Shown in pieces: positions 46,659 through 60,067 of a DNA stretch of 64,000 bases (position 1 is its first letter; every line of letters begins with the position of its first letter). Made by a program: the position numbers and the translations under genes. Below the pieces are notes generated by a model. The model worked only from the letters and a program-made list of their open reading frames with translations, was not told the DNA's origin and searched no databases. Origin of the DNA: Rhodanobacter thiooxydans LCS2 (lineage in GTDB: Bacteria; Pseudomonadota; Gammaproteobacteria; Xanthomonadales; Rhodanobacteraceae); assembly GCF_000264375.1 (NCBI RefSeq), contig NZ_AJXW01000027.1:50734-114733 (forward strand), in the 5' to 3' direction.

Positions 46659-47048
46659 ATGAGCGTCCTTTGCACTCTTCGCCGCTTGCCCCATCGTCGC
46701 CCCGTCATGGTGCGCGCGGTGCTGCTGTTCGCGCTGGCGATGGTGCTGTCGGCCTTGATGCCGAGGTGGATCACGCATAGCCATGACGGCGCGCACACGG
46801 CAGTGCACGCGATCGCCGCCGATGCCGCCGCCGATCACCAGCATGCCGACAGTGCCGGCGAGCCGGTGGTGCCGCTGCCGGACGGCTCGCACGTCCATGT
46901 GCATTACCTGGCCGGCGCAGCGGCAACCCTGCCGCAAGTCGTCGTTGCGCTGTGCGCACCGGTGCAGGCGGACGCCTGCACGCCCTGGCAGGATGCCTCC
47001 GCACCCGACGGTTCGCTGACCCGCCTGCATCGCCCTCCCATCGTCTGA
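46659..47048 (+). CDS. Hypothetical His-rich membrane-anchored protein opening the czc operon
   Basis: A 129-residue protein of no recognised enzyme family. It has a basic N-terminus and a hydrophobic helix (MVRAVLLFALAMVLSALMP), then a His/Asp-rich part: ITHSHDGAHTAVHAIAADAAADHQHADS and PDGSHVHVHYLAG. Such small His-rich proteins (CzcI-like) commonly stand before czcC, and a metal-sensing or buffering role in the periplasm is likely but inferred. ATGs at 46659 and 46707 are both possible; the first is kept for its position after a GC-poor spacer. Confidence 0.6.
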   Translation: MSVLCTLRRLPHRRPVMVRAVLLFALAMVLSALMPRWITHSHDGAHTAVHAIAADAAADHQHADSAGEPVVPLPDGSHVHVHYLAGAAATLPQVVVALCAPVQADACTPWQDASAPDGSLTRLHRPPIV

Positions 47049-47114
47049 CGGCAACGCCCCGACGGCCGCATCGCGGCCTGAACTCGTTGACTGTGCATTC
47101 GATGGGAGATCGTC

Positions 47115-48358
47115 GTGTTTTCTTTACGCTGTCTGTGTCTTCTGCTGCTGGCAGGCGGCTTCGGTGCGCCTGCGGTGGCGGGCGAGGCCCTTTCGCTGCC
47201 GCAAGCGGTGGCTCGTGCGCTCGCGCACAACCCGGCCATTCGTGCCGGCGACCGGAGCGTCGTCGCCGCCGAACGGCAAGCGGACCTTGCCGGCCTTGCG
47301 CCGCCCTGGGTGGTGGGGGCGGAGGTGGAAAACGTGGCCGGCAGCGGATCCCTGGCCGGCGTGCAGGCGGCGGAGACCACCTTGCGGCTGGGCCGTGTGC
47401 TCGAACGGGGCGGCAAGCGCGACGCTCGCGTGGCCGCGGGTACCATCGACATCGAGCGGTCGCGCAATGCGCTGGAACAGATCCGTCTGGAGCTGGCCAC
47501 CGAGGCCGCACGGCGCTTCGTCGAAGTGCTCGCCGACCAGGCGCGCACCACCGTGGCGGCGCAGGACCTCGCCCTCGCGCACGAGCTGACGGCGACCGTG
47601 CGGCGCTGGGTGCAAGCCGGCCGCAGTCCGGAGTCGGACCTCGACCTGATGCAGATCGCCGAGGCGCGGGCCGACATCGAGGTGGAGCACGCGTCCCATG
47701 AGCTGGCCAGTGCCAGGGTTTCGCTGGCCGCGCTGTGGCATGCCGCCGAGCCTGATTTCGACGCGGTGGCCGGCAACCTGTTCGAGTTGCCCGCGGTACC
47801 GTCGTATGCAGCCCTCATTTCGCGCCTGCCCGACAACCCCGCTTTGCGCGGCCTGGCGCTGGACGCGCACGCGGCACGGGCGCGCGAGCGCGTCGCCGCC
47901 GCCAGTGCCAGGCCGGACGTTACCTGGCACGTCGGCGTGCGCCGGCTGTCGACGTTCAACGACACGGCGCTGATCGCCGGGGTATCGCTGCCGCTGGGCA
48001 GCGCCGGACGCTCCGCGCTCAGCGTGGCCCAGTCGGAGGCCGAGACCGAGGCGGCCGACGCGCGCGCGCAGGCGCAGCAGATGGACGTGCGCCAGCGGCT
48101 GTTCTCCGCGTACCAGGAACTGGTCCACGCACGCACCGCCTTCGAAGCGCATCGCGACCGCATGATTCCCAAGGCTGAAGCTGCGCTGGCGCTGATCCGC
48201 AAGGGTTTCGAGGCGGGGCGCTTCAGCTTCGTCGCGCTGTCGCAGGCCCAGCGCACGCTGCTCGAACTGCGCAACGCGCAGATCGACGCCGCCGTCCGTT
48301 ACCACATCTTGTTGACCGACATCGAACGGATGACGGTCTCCGCCGGAGTTTCGTCGCC

Positions 48359-48362
<4 letters not shown>
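47115..48362 (+). CDS. czcC: TolC family outer-membrane channel CzcC
   Basis: A 415-residue outer-membrane factor. It starts at a GTG with GGGAGA six bases upstream, giving a signal peptide (LCLLLLAGGFGAPAVAGEA). The two OEP repeats are visible: LSLPQAVARALAHNPAIRAGDRSVVAAERQADLAGL and, in the second half, LPDNPALRGLALDAHAARARERVAAASARPDVTW, ending with the coiled segment that reaches the periplasmic adaptor. The name is given by position before czcB and czcA; the closest recognisable trait is the CzcC-type ETTLRLGRVLERGGKR. The stop overlaps the czcB start (ATGA). Confidence 0.85.
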
Positions 48363-52784
<4,422 letters not shown>

Positions 52785-52786
52785 GA

Positions 52787-52819
52787 GGCCATCGGCCACT
52801 GCCGAAGTGGTCGATGGCC
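52787..52819 (+). terminator. Hairpin after czcA
   Basis: GGCCATCGGCCACT and AGTGGTCGATGGCC pair over 14 bases (one G-U) around a GCCGA loop, starting two bases after the czcA stop. No T-run, but it stands at the end of the czc operon, before the convergent transporter gene. Confidence 0.55.
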
Positions 52820-52887
52820 CGGGCGCCTGGCAGCGGGTGCCGCTTGTCGGTCGTGGGGCGCTCCTCGGGAGTGCGGGTGGCGATGGA

Positions 52888-53817
52888 TCAGTCGACCATG
52901 GAGTGACTCTCGGCCGTGCCGAGCAGTTCGGGCTGCCTGGTGCTGCGTGCCCGGCGGTTCAGCAGCGGATGCATGAACACCGCCGCAAGGATCACCGCCA
53001 CGCCGGCATAGAACCAGCCGTCCAGCTCACGCTGCTCACCCAGCAGCACGATCGCCAGCACGATCGCGTAGACCGGCTCCAGGTTGGTCACCATCTGCGT
53101 GCCGAACGCGCTCATGTGGCGCAGCGCCACCAGCGCCAGCGTGAACGGCAGCAAGGTGCAGCCGAACGCGAGCACCAGCAGCAGCAGCGCATCGTGCGCG
53201 CCCGGGAGCATGAATGCCGGGCCGGCGTGCGGGATGAATGGCGCGAGCAGGGTGAGGAAGACGGTGCCGGTGCCCAGCTCGATGAAGGTCACCGTGAGTG
53301 GATCGCCGTGCTCGACCAGGCGTTTGTTGAGCGAGCCGAAGAACGCCACGAACAGCGCCGACAGCACGCCCACCGCGATACCCAGACGCATGTCGTGGGG
53401 CACGCCGCCCACCACCATCACCACACCCGGCACCACCGCCACGCCGATCAGCAGCTCGCGCGGATCGAAGCGGCGTTTCGCGATCCACGGTTCGATGAAG
53501 GCCAGGAACACCGGCCCCAGCGCGATGCAGGTAGCGCCCACCGAGGCGTTGGACAGCTTGATCGCCGCGTAGAAGGTGAGCCAGTGCAGCGACACCAGCA
53601 CGCCGATGCCGGCATACGCCCAGATCAGTCGCGCCGGCATCGCGCGCAAGCCGCGCCAGACCCGCGGCATCAGCAACAGCGCCGCCACCACCAGCAGCAT
53701 GCGCCACCACACCAGCGGCAACGCGGGCAGCGTGATCAACTTGCCGAGAATCGCGGTGAAGCCCCACAGCAACACGCAGAAATGGATCTGCAGGCGGGCC
53801 TGGTTGACGGGTTGCAT
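52888..53817 (-). CDS. DMT superfamily transporter (EamA domain)
   Basis: A 309-residue inner-membrane protein of about ten helices in two EamA repeats, starting MQPVNQARLQIHFCVLLWGFTAILGKLITLPALPLVWWRM and repeating near residue 160 (LGIAVGVLSALFVAFFGSLNKR). It probably exports or imports an organic metabolite; the substrate is unknown. The ATG at 53817 was chosen because the first helix starts just after it; the longer open frame upstream is read antisense to the next gene's promoter. It is convergent with the czc operon. Confidence 0.84.
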   Translation of the reverse strand: MQPVNQARLQIHFCVLLWGFTAILGKLITLPALPLVWWRMLLVVAALLLMPRVWRGLRAMPARLIWAYAGIGVLVSLHWLTFYAAIKLSNASVGATCIALGPVFLAFIEPWIAKRRFDPRELLIGVAVVPGVVMVVGGVPHDMRLGIAVGVLSALFVAFFGSLNKRLVEHGDPLTVTFIELGTGTVFLTLLAPFIPHAGPAFMLPGAHDALLLLVLAFGCTLLPFTLALVALRHMSAFGTQMVTNLEPVYAIVLAIVLLGEQRELDGWFYAGVAVILAAVFMHPLLNRRARSTRQPELLGTAESHSMVD

Positions 53818-53998
53818 GGGGAATTCGCAGGGGAGGACGGCGCGACATTCTAGCGTCCCTGCCGGGTGGACGGACTTCCGCGAGTCGAATGCCGCGGGTG
53901 ATCCGTCTCGCCTGTTGCACCATCGTCGCGCCGGGGTTTGCGTTTGCCTGCGGCTATGGCAGATTGCTCCAACTTGCCTTGTATCGGGGGAACATCGC

Positions 53999-54793
53999 AT
54001 GTCCTGTCGCCACACTGTCTGGATGACCCTGGTTCTGCTGGGAGTCTCGCAGGTTCTCGTTGGGTGCTCGAAGAAGCAGGAAGTCTCGCCGGCCCCGATC
54101 AGCGGGGAAAGGTCGAAGGCCGGTGCGATGCTGGCCTATGAGCACGTGCTGCGGATCAGGTTGCCCGGGGCCGAGATCGCCGGCCGGGTGACGGCGGCCC
54201 GGCAGGCCTGCGAGACGGGCCGTTTCGGTGCCTGCGATGTATTGCGCATCGAGCAGGCCGAGCACGACGCCGAACTCGCCGTGCGGATCGTTCCGGAAGG
54301 CGTGGAGCCGATGGCGAAGCTGGCTGCGCAAGGCGGCACGGTCGGGTTCCGGCAGACCACAGCGGAGGATCTCGCCGATGTCGTGAACGACAACCAGCGT
54401 CAGCGCGAACTGCTCGAGAAGCACGCACAACACCTGGCGGAACTGGCTGCGCGCAAAGACATCGCGGTCGCCGACCTGATTGCGCTCAGTCGCGAGCAGG
54501 CTTCGGTGGAGAGCCAACTGCAGTCGGTGCAGGCAGTGGCTGCCAACCAGCAGCGCCGGCTGGATACCAACCGGCTCGAACTGCATTTCGGCGACACCAG
54601 TGCGTACTCGCGCAGTGGGCGTATCGGCGATGGCTTTTCCGGCCTGCTCGACGAAACCACCGAGGGCGTGACCGATGCGCTGCGGCTGCTGGGCTACGGT
54701 CTGCCGTTCCTGATCCTGGCTTTCCCACTGGCATTGCTGTGGCTCTGGCTGTGGCGTCGATTCACCCGTCGCGGGCGAATGCAGGAGCGTTGA
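53999..54793 (+). CDS. DUF4349 domain lipoprotein
   Basis: A 264-residue lipoprotein with the lipobox VLVGCSKK (cysteine at about residue 23). The body is a DUF4349-type region: RSKAGAMLAYEHVLRIRLPGAEIAGRVTAARQAC, a coiled-coil segment (about residues 125-185, QRQRELLEKHAQHLAELAARKDIAVADLIALSREQASVESQLQ in part), RLELHFGDTSAY, and a C-terminal transmembrane helix (GYGLPFLILAFPLALLWLWLW) with a basic tail. The family has no established function. The start at 53999 places the lipobox at the usual distance. Confidence 0.8.
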   Translation: MSCRHTVWMTLVLLGVSQVLVGCSKKQEVSPAPISGERSKAGAMLAYEHVLRIRLPGAEIAGRVTAARQACETGRFGACDVLRIEQAEHDAELAVRIVPEGVEPMAKLAAQGGTVGFRQTTAEDLADVVNDNQRQRELLEKHAQHLAELAARKDIAVADLIALSREQASVESQLQSVQAVAANQQRRLDTNRLELHFGDTSAYSRSGRIGDGFSGLLDETTEGVTDALRLLGYGLPFLILAFPLALLWLWLWRRFTRRGRMQER

Positions 54794-54835
54794 CGAGGCG
54801 AGGCCGGGCTGTTGCGTCCGGTGTGGTGCCAACGC

Positions 54836-56980
54836 CTATTTCCTTGCCGCCGGCTTGCCGGGCCGCATCGTGTCGGAGCTGCGCAGCTGCTGCAGCACGG
54901 TGCGGCAGGTGTTGTCGCCGTTGTCGCCGTGGCTGGGGGCGATCAGGGCGAGCAGGGCCGCCGGCGCGGCGACCGCGCCGAGTGCGACGGCGCCTGCGCC
55001 GCGCGCCAGCAACGGGCCGGCGTGCACGCCGACGTCCGGGTTTTTCAGCGTGCCGCGGACGTAAAGCGGCGAGCGCAGCGAGAACACGCGCAGGCCCTTG
55101 GTGTGCGGCTTCACGTCGAGGTCGAGCTTCTCGCTGGCCAGGTTCACCGTGCCGGTCACGTTGACCAGCGCGTCGCCGGTGTCGAACACGAACAGGCGCA
55201 TGTCGAACAGGCCGTTGCTCGCGGCCATGTCGGTGGCGGCGCAGTTGATCGGCACCGTCTTGTCGCCGAACAGCTTGCCGATGACGATGTTGGCCACGTT
55301 GAGGCCGGCGGTTTCCAGCAGGGTTTTGCTGATCGCACCATCGTTCATCAGCAGCGTCAGCTCGCCGTTCGCGCTGCCGAGCAGGGCGGCCACCGAGTTG
55401 CCCTGCGCATCGAGCGCGGCGTCGCCGTTGATCTCGCCGAGGCTGGTGCGCATCGGCTCGAAGGTCGGGAACAACTGCTTGAGCTTGAGGTGGCGCGCGT
55501 TGAGTTTCAGCAGACCGCGCATCGGTGTGCGGCTGCCGTCGAGGCTCACGTTGCTGCGCACCGTGCCGCCGGCCAGGCCGAAGCTCAGCGGGTCGAGGTA
55601 CAACGCGCCGTTGTTCATCACCAGGTGGGTGCTGAGCGAGTCGATCGGCAGCGCCGCACCGCGCACGATGCGCGCGCCGGTGAAGTTCACGTCAGCGTCC
55701 ATCGCCCGCCAGCGCCCGGTGCGGAACGGTTCCACCGGCAGCAGCTTGTCGGCTGGCTGCGGCGTGGCGTCGCCGCGCTGCGCCTTTTCGGCGCGGGAGT
55801 CGGCACCGATCAGCGGGGCGAGGTCGGCGAAGCGCAGCAGCTTCGAGTGCACCTCGCCGCTCAGCTTGGGCCGCGCGCCGCCGGTAACGAACAGCAGGTT
55901 GCCGGAAAGATCGCTGCCGCCGACGCGGCCGCGGAAACCCTGGTAGCTGTAGCGGCTGCCGCCACGATGCAGCTCGGCCTTGAGATGGCCCTCGGTAGCG
56001 TACGGCGGCGTGTCGGGCAGGGTGATGCCGGTGATCGGGTAGAGCCTGGCCATGCTGGAGCCGGAGAACCACAGGCGCACATCGAGCGCGCCCAGGTGCA
56101 GCGGATCGGTCAGTGTGCCGACCAGCGCGATGTGGCTGTCGCCAATGCGCAGGTCGGCCTGCAGCGGCAACGGCATGCTCTTGTCCTGCAGCGCCAGCAC
56201 GGCGCCGGTGCGGCCCTTGCCCTTGAGCGGGCTGCCCTGGTAGCTGCCTTCAGCGGTCCAGCCGAACTGGTAGACGGTCGACGCGGTCGCCTGGCCGACC
56301 TTTTCCGGCGTGGCCTCGCCGCCGGCCATGGCCTTGGTCGCCGCCGCACCGGCCGTCTTGCCGGCCTGCCCGCGCGCATCGCTGGATTGCTGCGCCACGA
56401 TCTGCTCGTAGGGAATGGCCTGCTGTAGTGGCTCCACCACCAGCTTGAGTTTCACCCGGCTGGCGGCGTCGTCGAGTGTGATCACTCCCTGATCGAAGCC
56501 GATCGTGCCCAGCTGCAGTTTCCAGGCGGAGGGCACGGTGCTTTGCGGCAGCGTGAAATCCCAGCTGGCACGGCCCGATTTGTCGCGCTCCAGATCGACG
56601 GTGGGACGCACCAACTGCAGCGTGGGCACGTCGATGCGGTGCGCCAGCAGCGCCGGCAACGACAGCCGGAAGCGCAGCGCGTCGAGGTGGGCGAACCGCG
56701 GTTGCGCGGCCCAGTCCGGGTTGGCGATGCTGATGTCGCGCGCGGTGAACTCGGGCCACGGGATCCAGGAGGCTGGCCAGCCGCCGAGGCGGTCGCGCCG
56801 CCAGTCGACGGTCAGCGCGCCGTTGATTGCGAACGGTCGTCCGATGGCCTGGCTGACCTTGTCGGCGATGAATGGCTTCGCGCGGTTCCAGTCGAACATG
56901 GCGACCGCGAGCAGCAGCACTGCGAGCAGCACCAGCAGCGTGCCCGCGATCCAGCTGAGTACTTTCCGGTGGCGTTGCAT
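54836..56980 (-). CDS. AsmA family protein
   Basis: A 714-residue protein of the AsmA/YhjG group, which bridges the periplasm and is thought to help move or organise outer-membrane lipids. A single N-terminal helix (VLSWIAGTLLVLLAVLLLAVAMFDWNRAKPFIADKVSQAIGRPF) carries the family start, followed by long beta-rich segments such as RLSLPALLAHRIDVPTLQLVRPTVDLERDKSGRASWDF and the C-terminal TAMB/AsmA-like part with GDAALDAQGNSVAALLGSANGEL. MQRHRKV at 56980 is chosen as the start since it precedes the anchor helix closely. It is a single gene. Confidence 0.85.
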   Translation of the reverse strand: MQRHRKVLSWIAGTLLVLLAVLLLAVAMFDWNRAKPFIADKVSQAIGRPFAINGALTVDWRRDRLGGWPASWIPWPEFTARDISIANPDWAAQPRFAHLDALRFRLSLPALLAHRIDVPTLQLVRPTVDLERDKSGRASWDFTLPQSTVPSAWKLQLGTIGFDQGVITLDDAASRVKLKLVVEPLQQAIPYEQIVAQQSSDARGQAGKTAGAAATKAMAGGEATPEKVGQATASTVYQFGWTAEGSYQGSPLKGKGRTGAVLALQDKSMPLPLQADLRIGDSHIALVGTLTDPLHLGALDVRLWFSGSSMARLYPITGITLPDTPPYATEGHLKAELHRGGSRYSYQGFRGRVGGSDLSGNLLFVTGGARPKLSGEVHSKLLRFADLAPLIGADSRAEKAQRGDATPQPADKLLPVEPFRTGRWRAMDADVNFTGARIVRGAALPIDSLSTHLVMNNGALYLDPLSFGLAGGTVRSNVSLDGSRTPMRGLLKLNARHLKLKQLFPTFEPMRTSLGEINGDAALDAQGNSVAALLGSANGELTLLMNDGAISKTLLETAGLNVANIVIGKLFGDKTVPINCAATDMAASNGLFDMRLFVFDTGDALVNVTGTVNLASEKLDLDVKPHTKGLRVFSLRSPLYVRGTLKNPDVGVHAGPLLARGAGAVALGAVAAPAALLALIAPSHGDNGDNTCRTVLQQLRSSDTMRPGKPAARK

Positions 56981-57205
56981 CCGACACTCCTGCAGCGGTC
57001 GGCCTCGCGCGTCGTGCGGACGCGTCGAGGCAGCGGCATCAGTGATAGCCGCAGGCATGCAAAGGTTATGTGGTGACGGCCGGATTTCATTCGCCGTTCA
57101 CGCGTACTTGCCGGGTGAACGACATGTCGCGGTTTCCGCAAGCGGTCAGACCGGCAAGGTCACCGACGCGCGTGGGCCGGATGTTCGCCCCGCCGACGCG
57201 AACGT

Positions 57206-58141
57206 CTAGTGCGCCGACTTCGCCTCGCGCACCGGCACCTCGATGCTGCACAGGTCGACCTTGCCAGCCGGCCTCGTGTAGAACGCGTTGCGGCCGTTGC
57301 GCCTGGCCTCGACCAGCGCGGCGAAGCTGGCGCTGTCGGTGCGCAGCACCTCGATCGCCGGGCGCTGCGCGGCAGGGAGATCGGCGGCGAGGCGCACGGA
57401 TTCGATGGTGACGCGTTGCTCCGGCTTCGCGTAAAAGCCCATCGGCTCGGGTCCGCGCGGGAGGCCGGACAGCAGCGGCATGCCTTCCAGCACGCGGCCG
57501 GCCACGGCGAGGTTGCGGTCGAGCCGGCGCGGCGCCTGCCCGATCACCGCGTACAGCGAGCTGCCACTGCCGGTTTTCGGCGCCACGTCGCGCGCTACGC
57601 CGACCATGCCGTAGCAGTGCGCCAGCCATTGCTGCCCGCTGGCCGGGTCGCGCGCCACCGGGAAGCCTTCGCTGAAACCCACCTCGGGCGCGTACACGTC
57701 GCCGTCCGGCAGCGGTGTCCACGGCAGCTTGGCGTCGATCGCGCGGGTGAACTCCGGGGACAGCGTCTTGCTGGCCTGGCCCAGCGAACGAAGCTTGCTC
57801 TTGTCGCCGTTGTCGTCGTCATTGGGGTCGCCCCACTGGGTGACGAAGTTGTCCTGCACGCGGACGATCGCCAGCCCGTCAAAGTAGTGCTGGCGCACCA
57901 GGGTGCGGATGTTGGCGGCGTGCAGCGGGGTGAAGTCCGGCGCCAGCTCGATCAGCACGCGCCCGCTCGGCAACTGCATGAGCAGCAGGTTCTGCGGGTC
58001 CGGCGTGCGCCATTCGGCCGGCGCGGATCTGGCCAGGATCTCCTTCGGGGTCGGCGTGGGCTTGTCCTGTTCGGCGGCGGCTGGCAGCACCAGCAGGCTG
58101 CCGGCCAGGGCAAGCGCGGTCACGAGGTGGCGGCGGAGCAT
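57206..58141 (-). CDS. Exported cyclophilin-type peptidyl-prolyl isomerase
   Basis: A 311-residue periplasmic protein with a signal peptide (LRRHLVTALALAGSLLVLPAAAEQ) and a divergent cyclophilin domain: GRVLIELAPDFTPLHAANIRTLVRQHYFDGLAIVRVQDNFVTQWGDP in the first half, the family's peptide-binding start. An insertion (NDDDNGDKSK) and a long C-terminal part distinguish it from PpiA. It may act as a folding catalyst in the periplasm. The ATG at 58141 has AAGGGGAA upstream and is preferred over the one 18 bases earlier. It stands alone. Confidence 0.8.
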   Translation of the reverse strand: MLRRHLVTALALAGSLLVLPAAAEQDKPTPTPKEILARSAPAEWRTPDPQNLLLMQLPSGRVLIELAPDFTPLHAANIRTLVRQHYFDGLAIVRVQDNFVTQWGDPNDDDNGDKSKLRSLGQASKTLSPEFTRAIDAKLPWTPLPDGDVYAPEVGFSEGFPVARDPASGQQWLAHCYGMVGVARDVAPKTGSGSSLYAVIGQAPRRLDRNLAVAGRVLEGMPLLSGLPRGPEPMGFYAKPEQRVTIESVRLAADLPAAQRPAIEVLRTDSASFAALVEARRNGRNAFYTRPAGKVDLCSIEVPVREAKSAH

Positions 58142-58354
58142 GGCATTCCCCTTGCGCAAACGATGGGCGAGGGCGGCAACTTAGCAGAGTGCCGACGGGC
58201 ACGACACCAAAGGCTCTGCAACAGCACTGTCTTGCAAACCGGGCATGTTTGTCGCCCGTGGTGGCAGCGCCAGCCCATTCGCCGGATGTACCGGGCGAAT
58301 CCGCAATGTATTTGCCAAGTAATTGAAATACAAAAGAAATATTTGGATATTCCC

Positions 58355-58381
58355 TCAAGTTAACGAGGTGGCCGCCGTTAG
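58355..58381 (+). promoter_or_regulatory. Sigma-28 (FliA)-like promoter of the chemotaxis receptor
   Basis: TCAA (58355-58358), 15 bases, then GCCGTTAG (58374-58381) fits the flagellar consensus TAAA-N15-GCCGATAA with three mismatches. It lies 30 bases before the receptor's ATG in an otherwise AT-richer 270-base gap. Chemotaxis receptors are typical FliA targets. Confidence 0.55.
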
Positions 58382-58411
58382 CTTGGTGGTCCCGTCCAAC
58401 CCGGTCCCTCC

Positions 58412-60049
58412 ATGCGCCTGCGCTTTCCTGCTTTCTCCTCGTTCGGTGCGCGCCTGGCGGTGCGGCTGGCCGGCACCGTGGTGTTGCTTCTGCTGGTGTG
58501 CGCCGGGTCCGCCCTGTTGCTTGCGGGCGCCGACGCGCGACTGCGGCACGTGGTGTCGGACACCCTCGCGCCGGTGGCGTACGTGGGACGGATCCAGAAC
58601 GACTACAACGACATGCTGCAGTCGGTGACGCACGCCGCGCTGACCGAATTGCCCTCGTCCGTCGATGACGCCGAGCTCCAGGTCAAGACCCGTCGCATCG
58701 ATGTCCGCAAGCACTGGGGACCGCTCGGGGCGAGCGGTCTCGGCGCCCGGCAGCGGCAATTGCTGGCGCTGACGGAAACCCATCGCATCGCGGCGGATGC
58801 GGCCGTCGACGAGGTGATCGCCCTGCTCAAGGCGGAGCAGTTCGACCTGGCGCGGCTGAAGGTCTCGAACGACGTGGAAAACGCCTTCGGTCCGCTCAAG
58901 AGCGACTTTTCCAACCTGTTCGCGCTGGCGCTTGCCGACGGCGAGGCGCAAGCGGTGCTGCAGCACCAGGCGAACCGGCGCGGCTTGTATGCGTTGATCC
59001 TGTTGGTGGCCACTGCGCTGGGGCTGACGCTATGGATGGACCTGCGCATCATGCGCTCGCTGACCGGCCGCCTGGCTGTCGCGGCGCGGGCGGCCGCGCG
59101 CATCGCGAAGGGCGCGCTGGGCGAGCCGATCGAGCCCGGGCACGACGACGAGATCGGTCGCCTGCTGCGCAGCCTCGATGGCATGGACCGCCAGTTGGCC
59201 GCGGTGATCGGCCTGGTGCGCGACCGGTCGCGCCTGCTCGACCGCCATGCCGCCGACATCGCCGCTGGCAATGACGCGCTCGGTCGGCGCACCGAGCTGC
59301 AGGCGCAGCAACTGCGGCGCACCTCCGGCGCCATGGCCAGCATCGCGGCGACCCTCACCGAAAACGCGCGGCTGGGCAGGGACGCCGATCGCGCGGCAGG
59401 CGAGGCGCGCGAGCAGACCGCGCACGGCCGGCTTGCCGTCGATGAAGCCATCGGTTCGATGGAAGCCATCGACCGCACCAGTCGCCGCATGGGCGACATG
59501 CTGGACCTGATCGACCAGGTGGCCTTCCAGACCCGGCTGCTTTCCCTCAATGCAGCCATCGAGGCCGCCCGGGCCGGCGCACACGGCCGTGGGTTCGCGG
59601 CCGTGGCCACCGAGGTGCGCCAGCTGGCCCAGCGTTGCGCGGAGGCGGCGCGGGACATCCGTGGGCTGGTCAAGGCGAGCGACGACGCCGTGCGCAGCGG
59701 GCTGGGCCGGGTCGCCCGGGCCGGCGAGGTGATCGAAAGCATCGGCAGCAGCGTCGATCGCCTGGCCGAGGCGATGGCGGCCATGCTGGTGGCCGGCCGC
59801 GGGCAGGCCGGCGAGATCACCGCGGTGAACCAGGCGGTGATCGACATGGAGGCGATGACGCGGGAGAACGCCGCGCTCGGCGAACAGGCTGCCATGGCGA
59901 GCCGTGCGATGCGGGAAAGCGCCACGGCCCTGCTGGACGAAGTCGGCTTCTTCACCCTGGCGGAGGTGCCGGCCCCGCTGCGGGTCGACGACGAGCCCGT
60001 CACATCTGCGCGCCCCTTGGTCGCCCACCTTCTTCCGGCCCTCACCTGA
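58412..60049 (+). CDS. Methyl-accepting chemotaxis protein
   Basis: A 545-residue inner-membrane chemoreceptor. TM1 (residues 14-35, LAGTVVLLLLVCAGSALLLAG) and TM2 (about residues 193-213) flank a four-helix periplasmic domain of the MCP_signal-associated type. A HAMP-like stretch (ARAAARIAKGALGEPIEPGHDDEIGRLLRSLDGM) leads to the signalling hairpin with tip IDQVAFQTRLLSLNAAIEAARAG and GRGFAAVATEVRQLAQRCAEAA. No CheR-binding pentapeptide ends the chain. It is followed 18 bases later by a c-di-GMP gene, probably co-transcribed. The ligand is unknown. Confidence 0.92.
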   Translation: MRLRFPAFSSFGARLAVRLAGTVVLLLLVCAGSALLLAGADARLRHVVSDTLAPVAYVGRIQNDYNDMLQSVTHAALTELPSSVDDAELQVKTRRIDVRKHWGPLGASGLGARQRQLLALTETHRIAADAAVDEVIALLKAEQFDLARLKVSNDVENAFGPLKSDFSNLFALALADGEAQAVLQHQANRRGLYALILLVATALGLTLWMDLRIMRSLTGRLAVAARAAARIAKGALGEPIEPGHDDEIGRLLRSLDGMDRQLAAVIGLVRDRSRLLDRHAADIAAGNDALGRRTELQAQQLRRTSGAMASIAATLTENARLGRDADRAAGEAREQTAHGRLAVDEAIGSMEAIDRTSRRMGDMLDLIDQVAFQTRLLSLNAAIEAARAGAHGRGFAAVATEVRQLAQRCAEAARDIRGLVKASDDAVRSGLGRVARAGEVIESIGSSVDRLAEAMAAMLVAGRGQAGEITAVNQAVIDMEAMTRENAALGEQAAMASRAMRESATALLDEVGFFTLAEVPAPLRVDDEPVTSARPLVAHLLPALT

Positions 60050-60067
60050 GCAGACGGTCAAGCCCAA

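Noticed and set aside
53576..53998. Long N-terminal extension of the DUF4349 lipoprotein
   Set aside because: It would bury the lipoprotein signal inside the chain and overlaps the divergent transporter gene.
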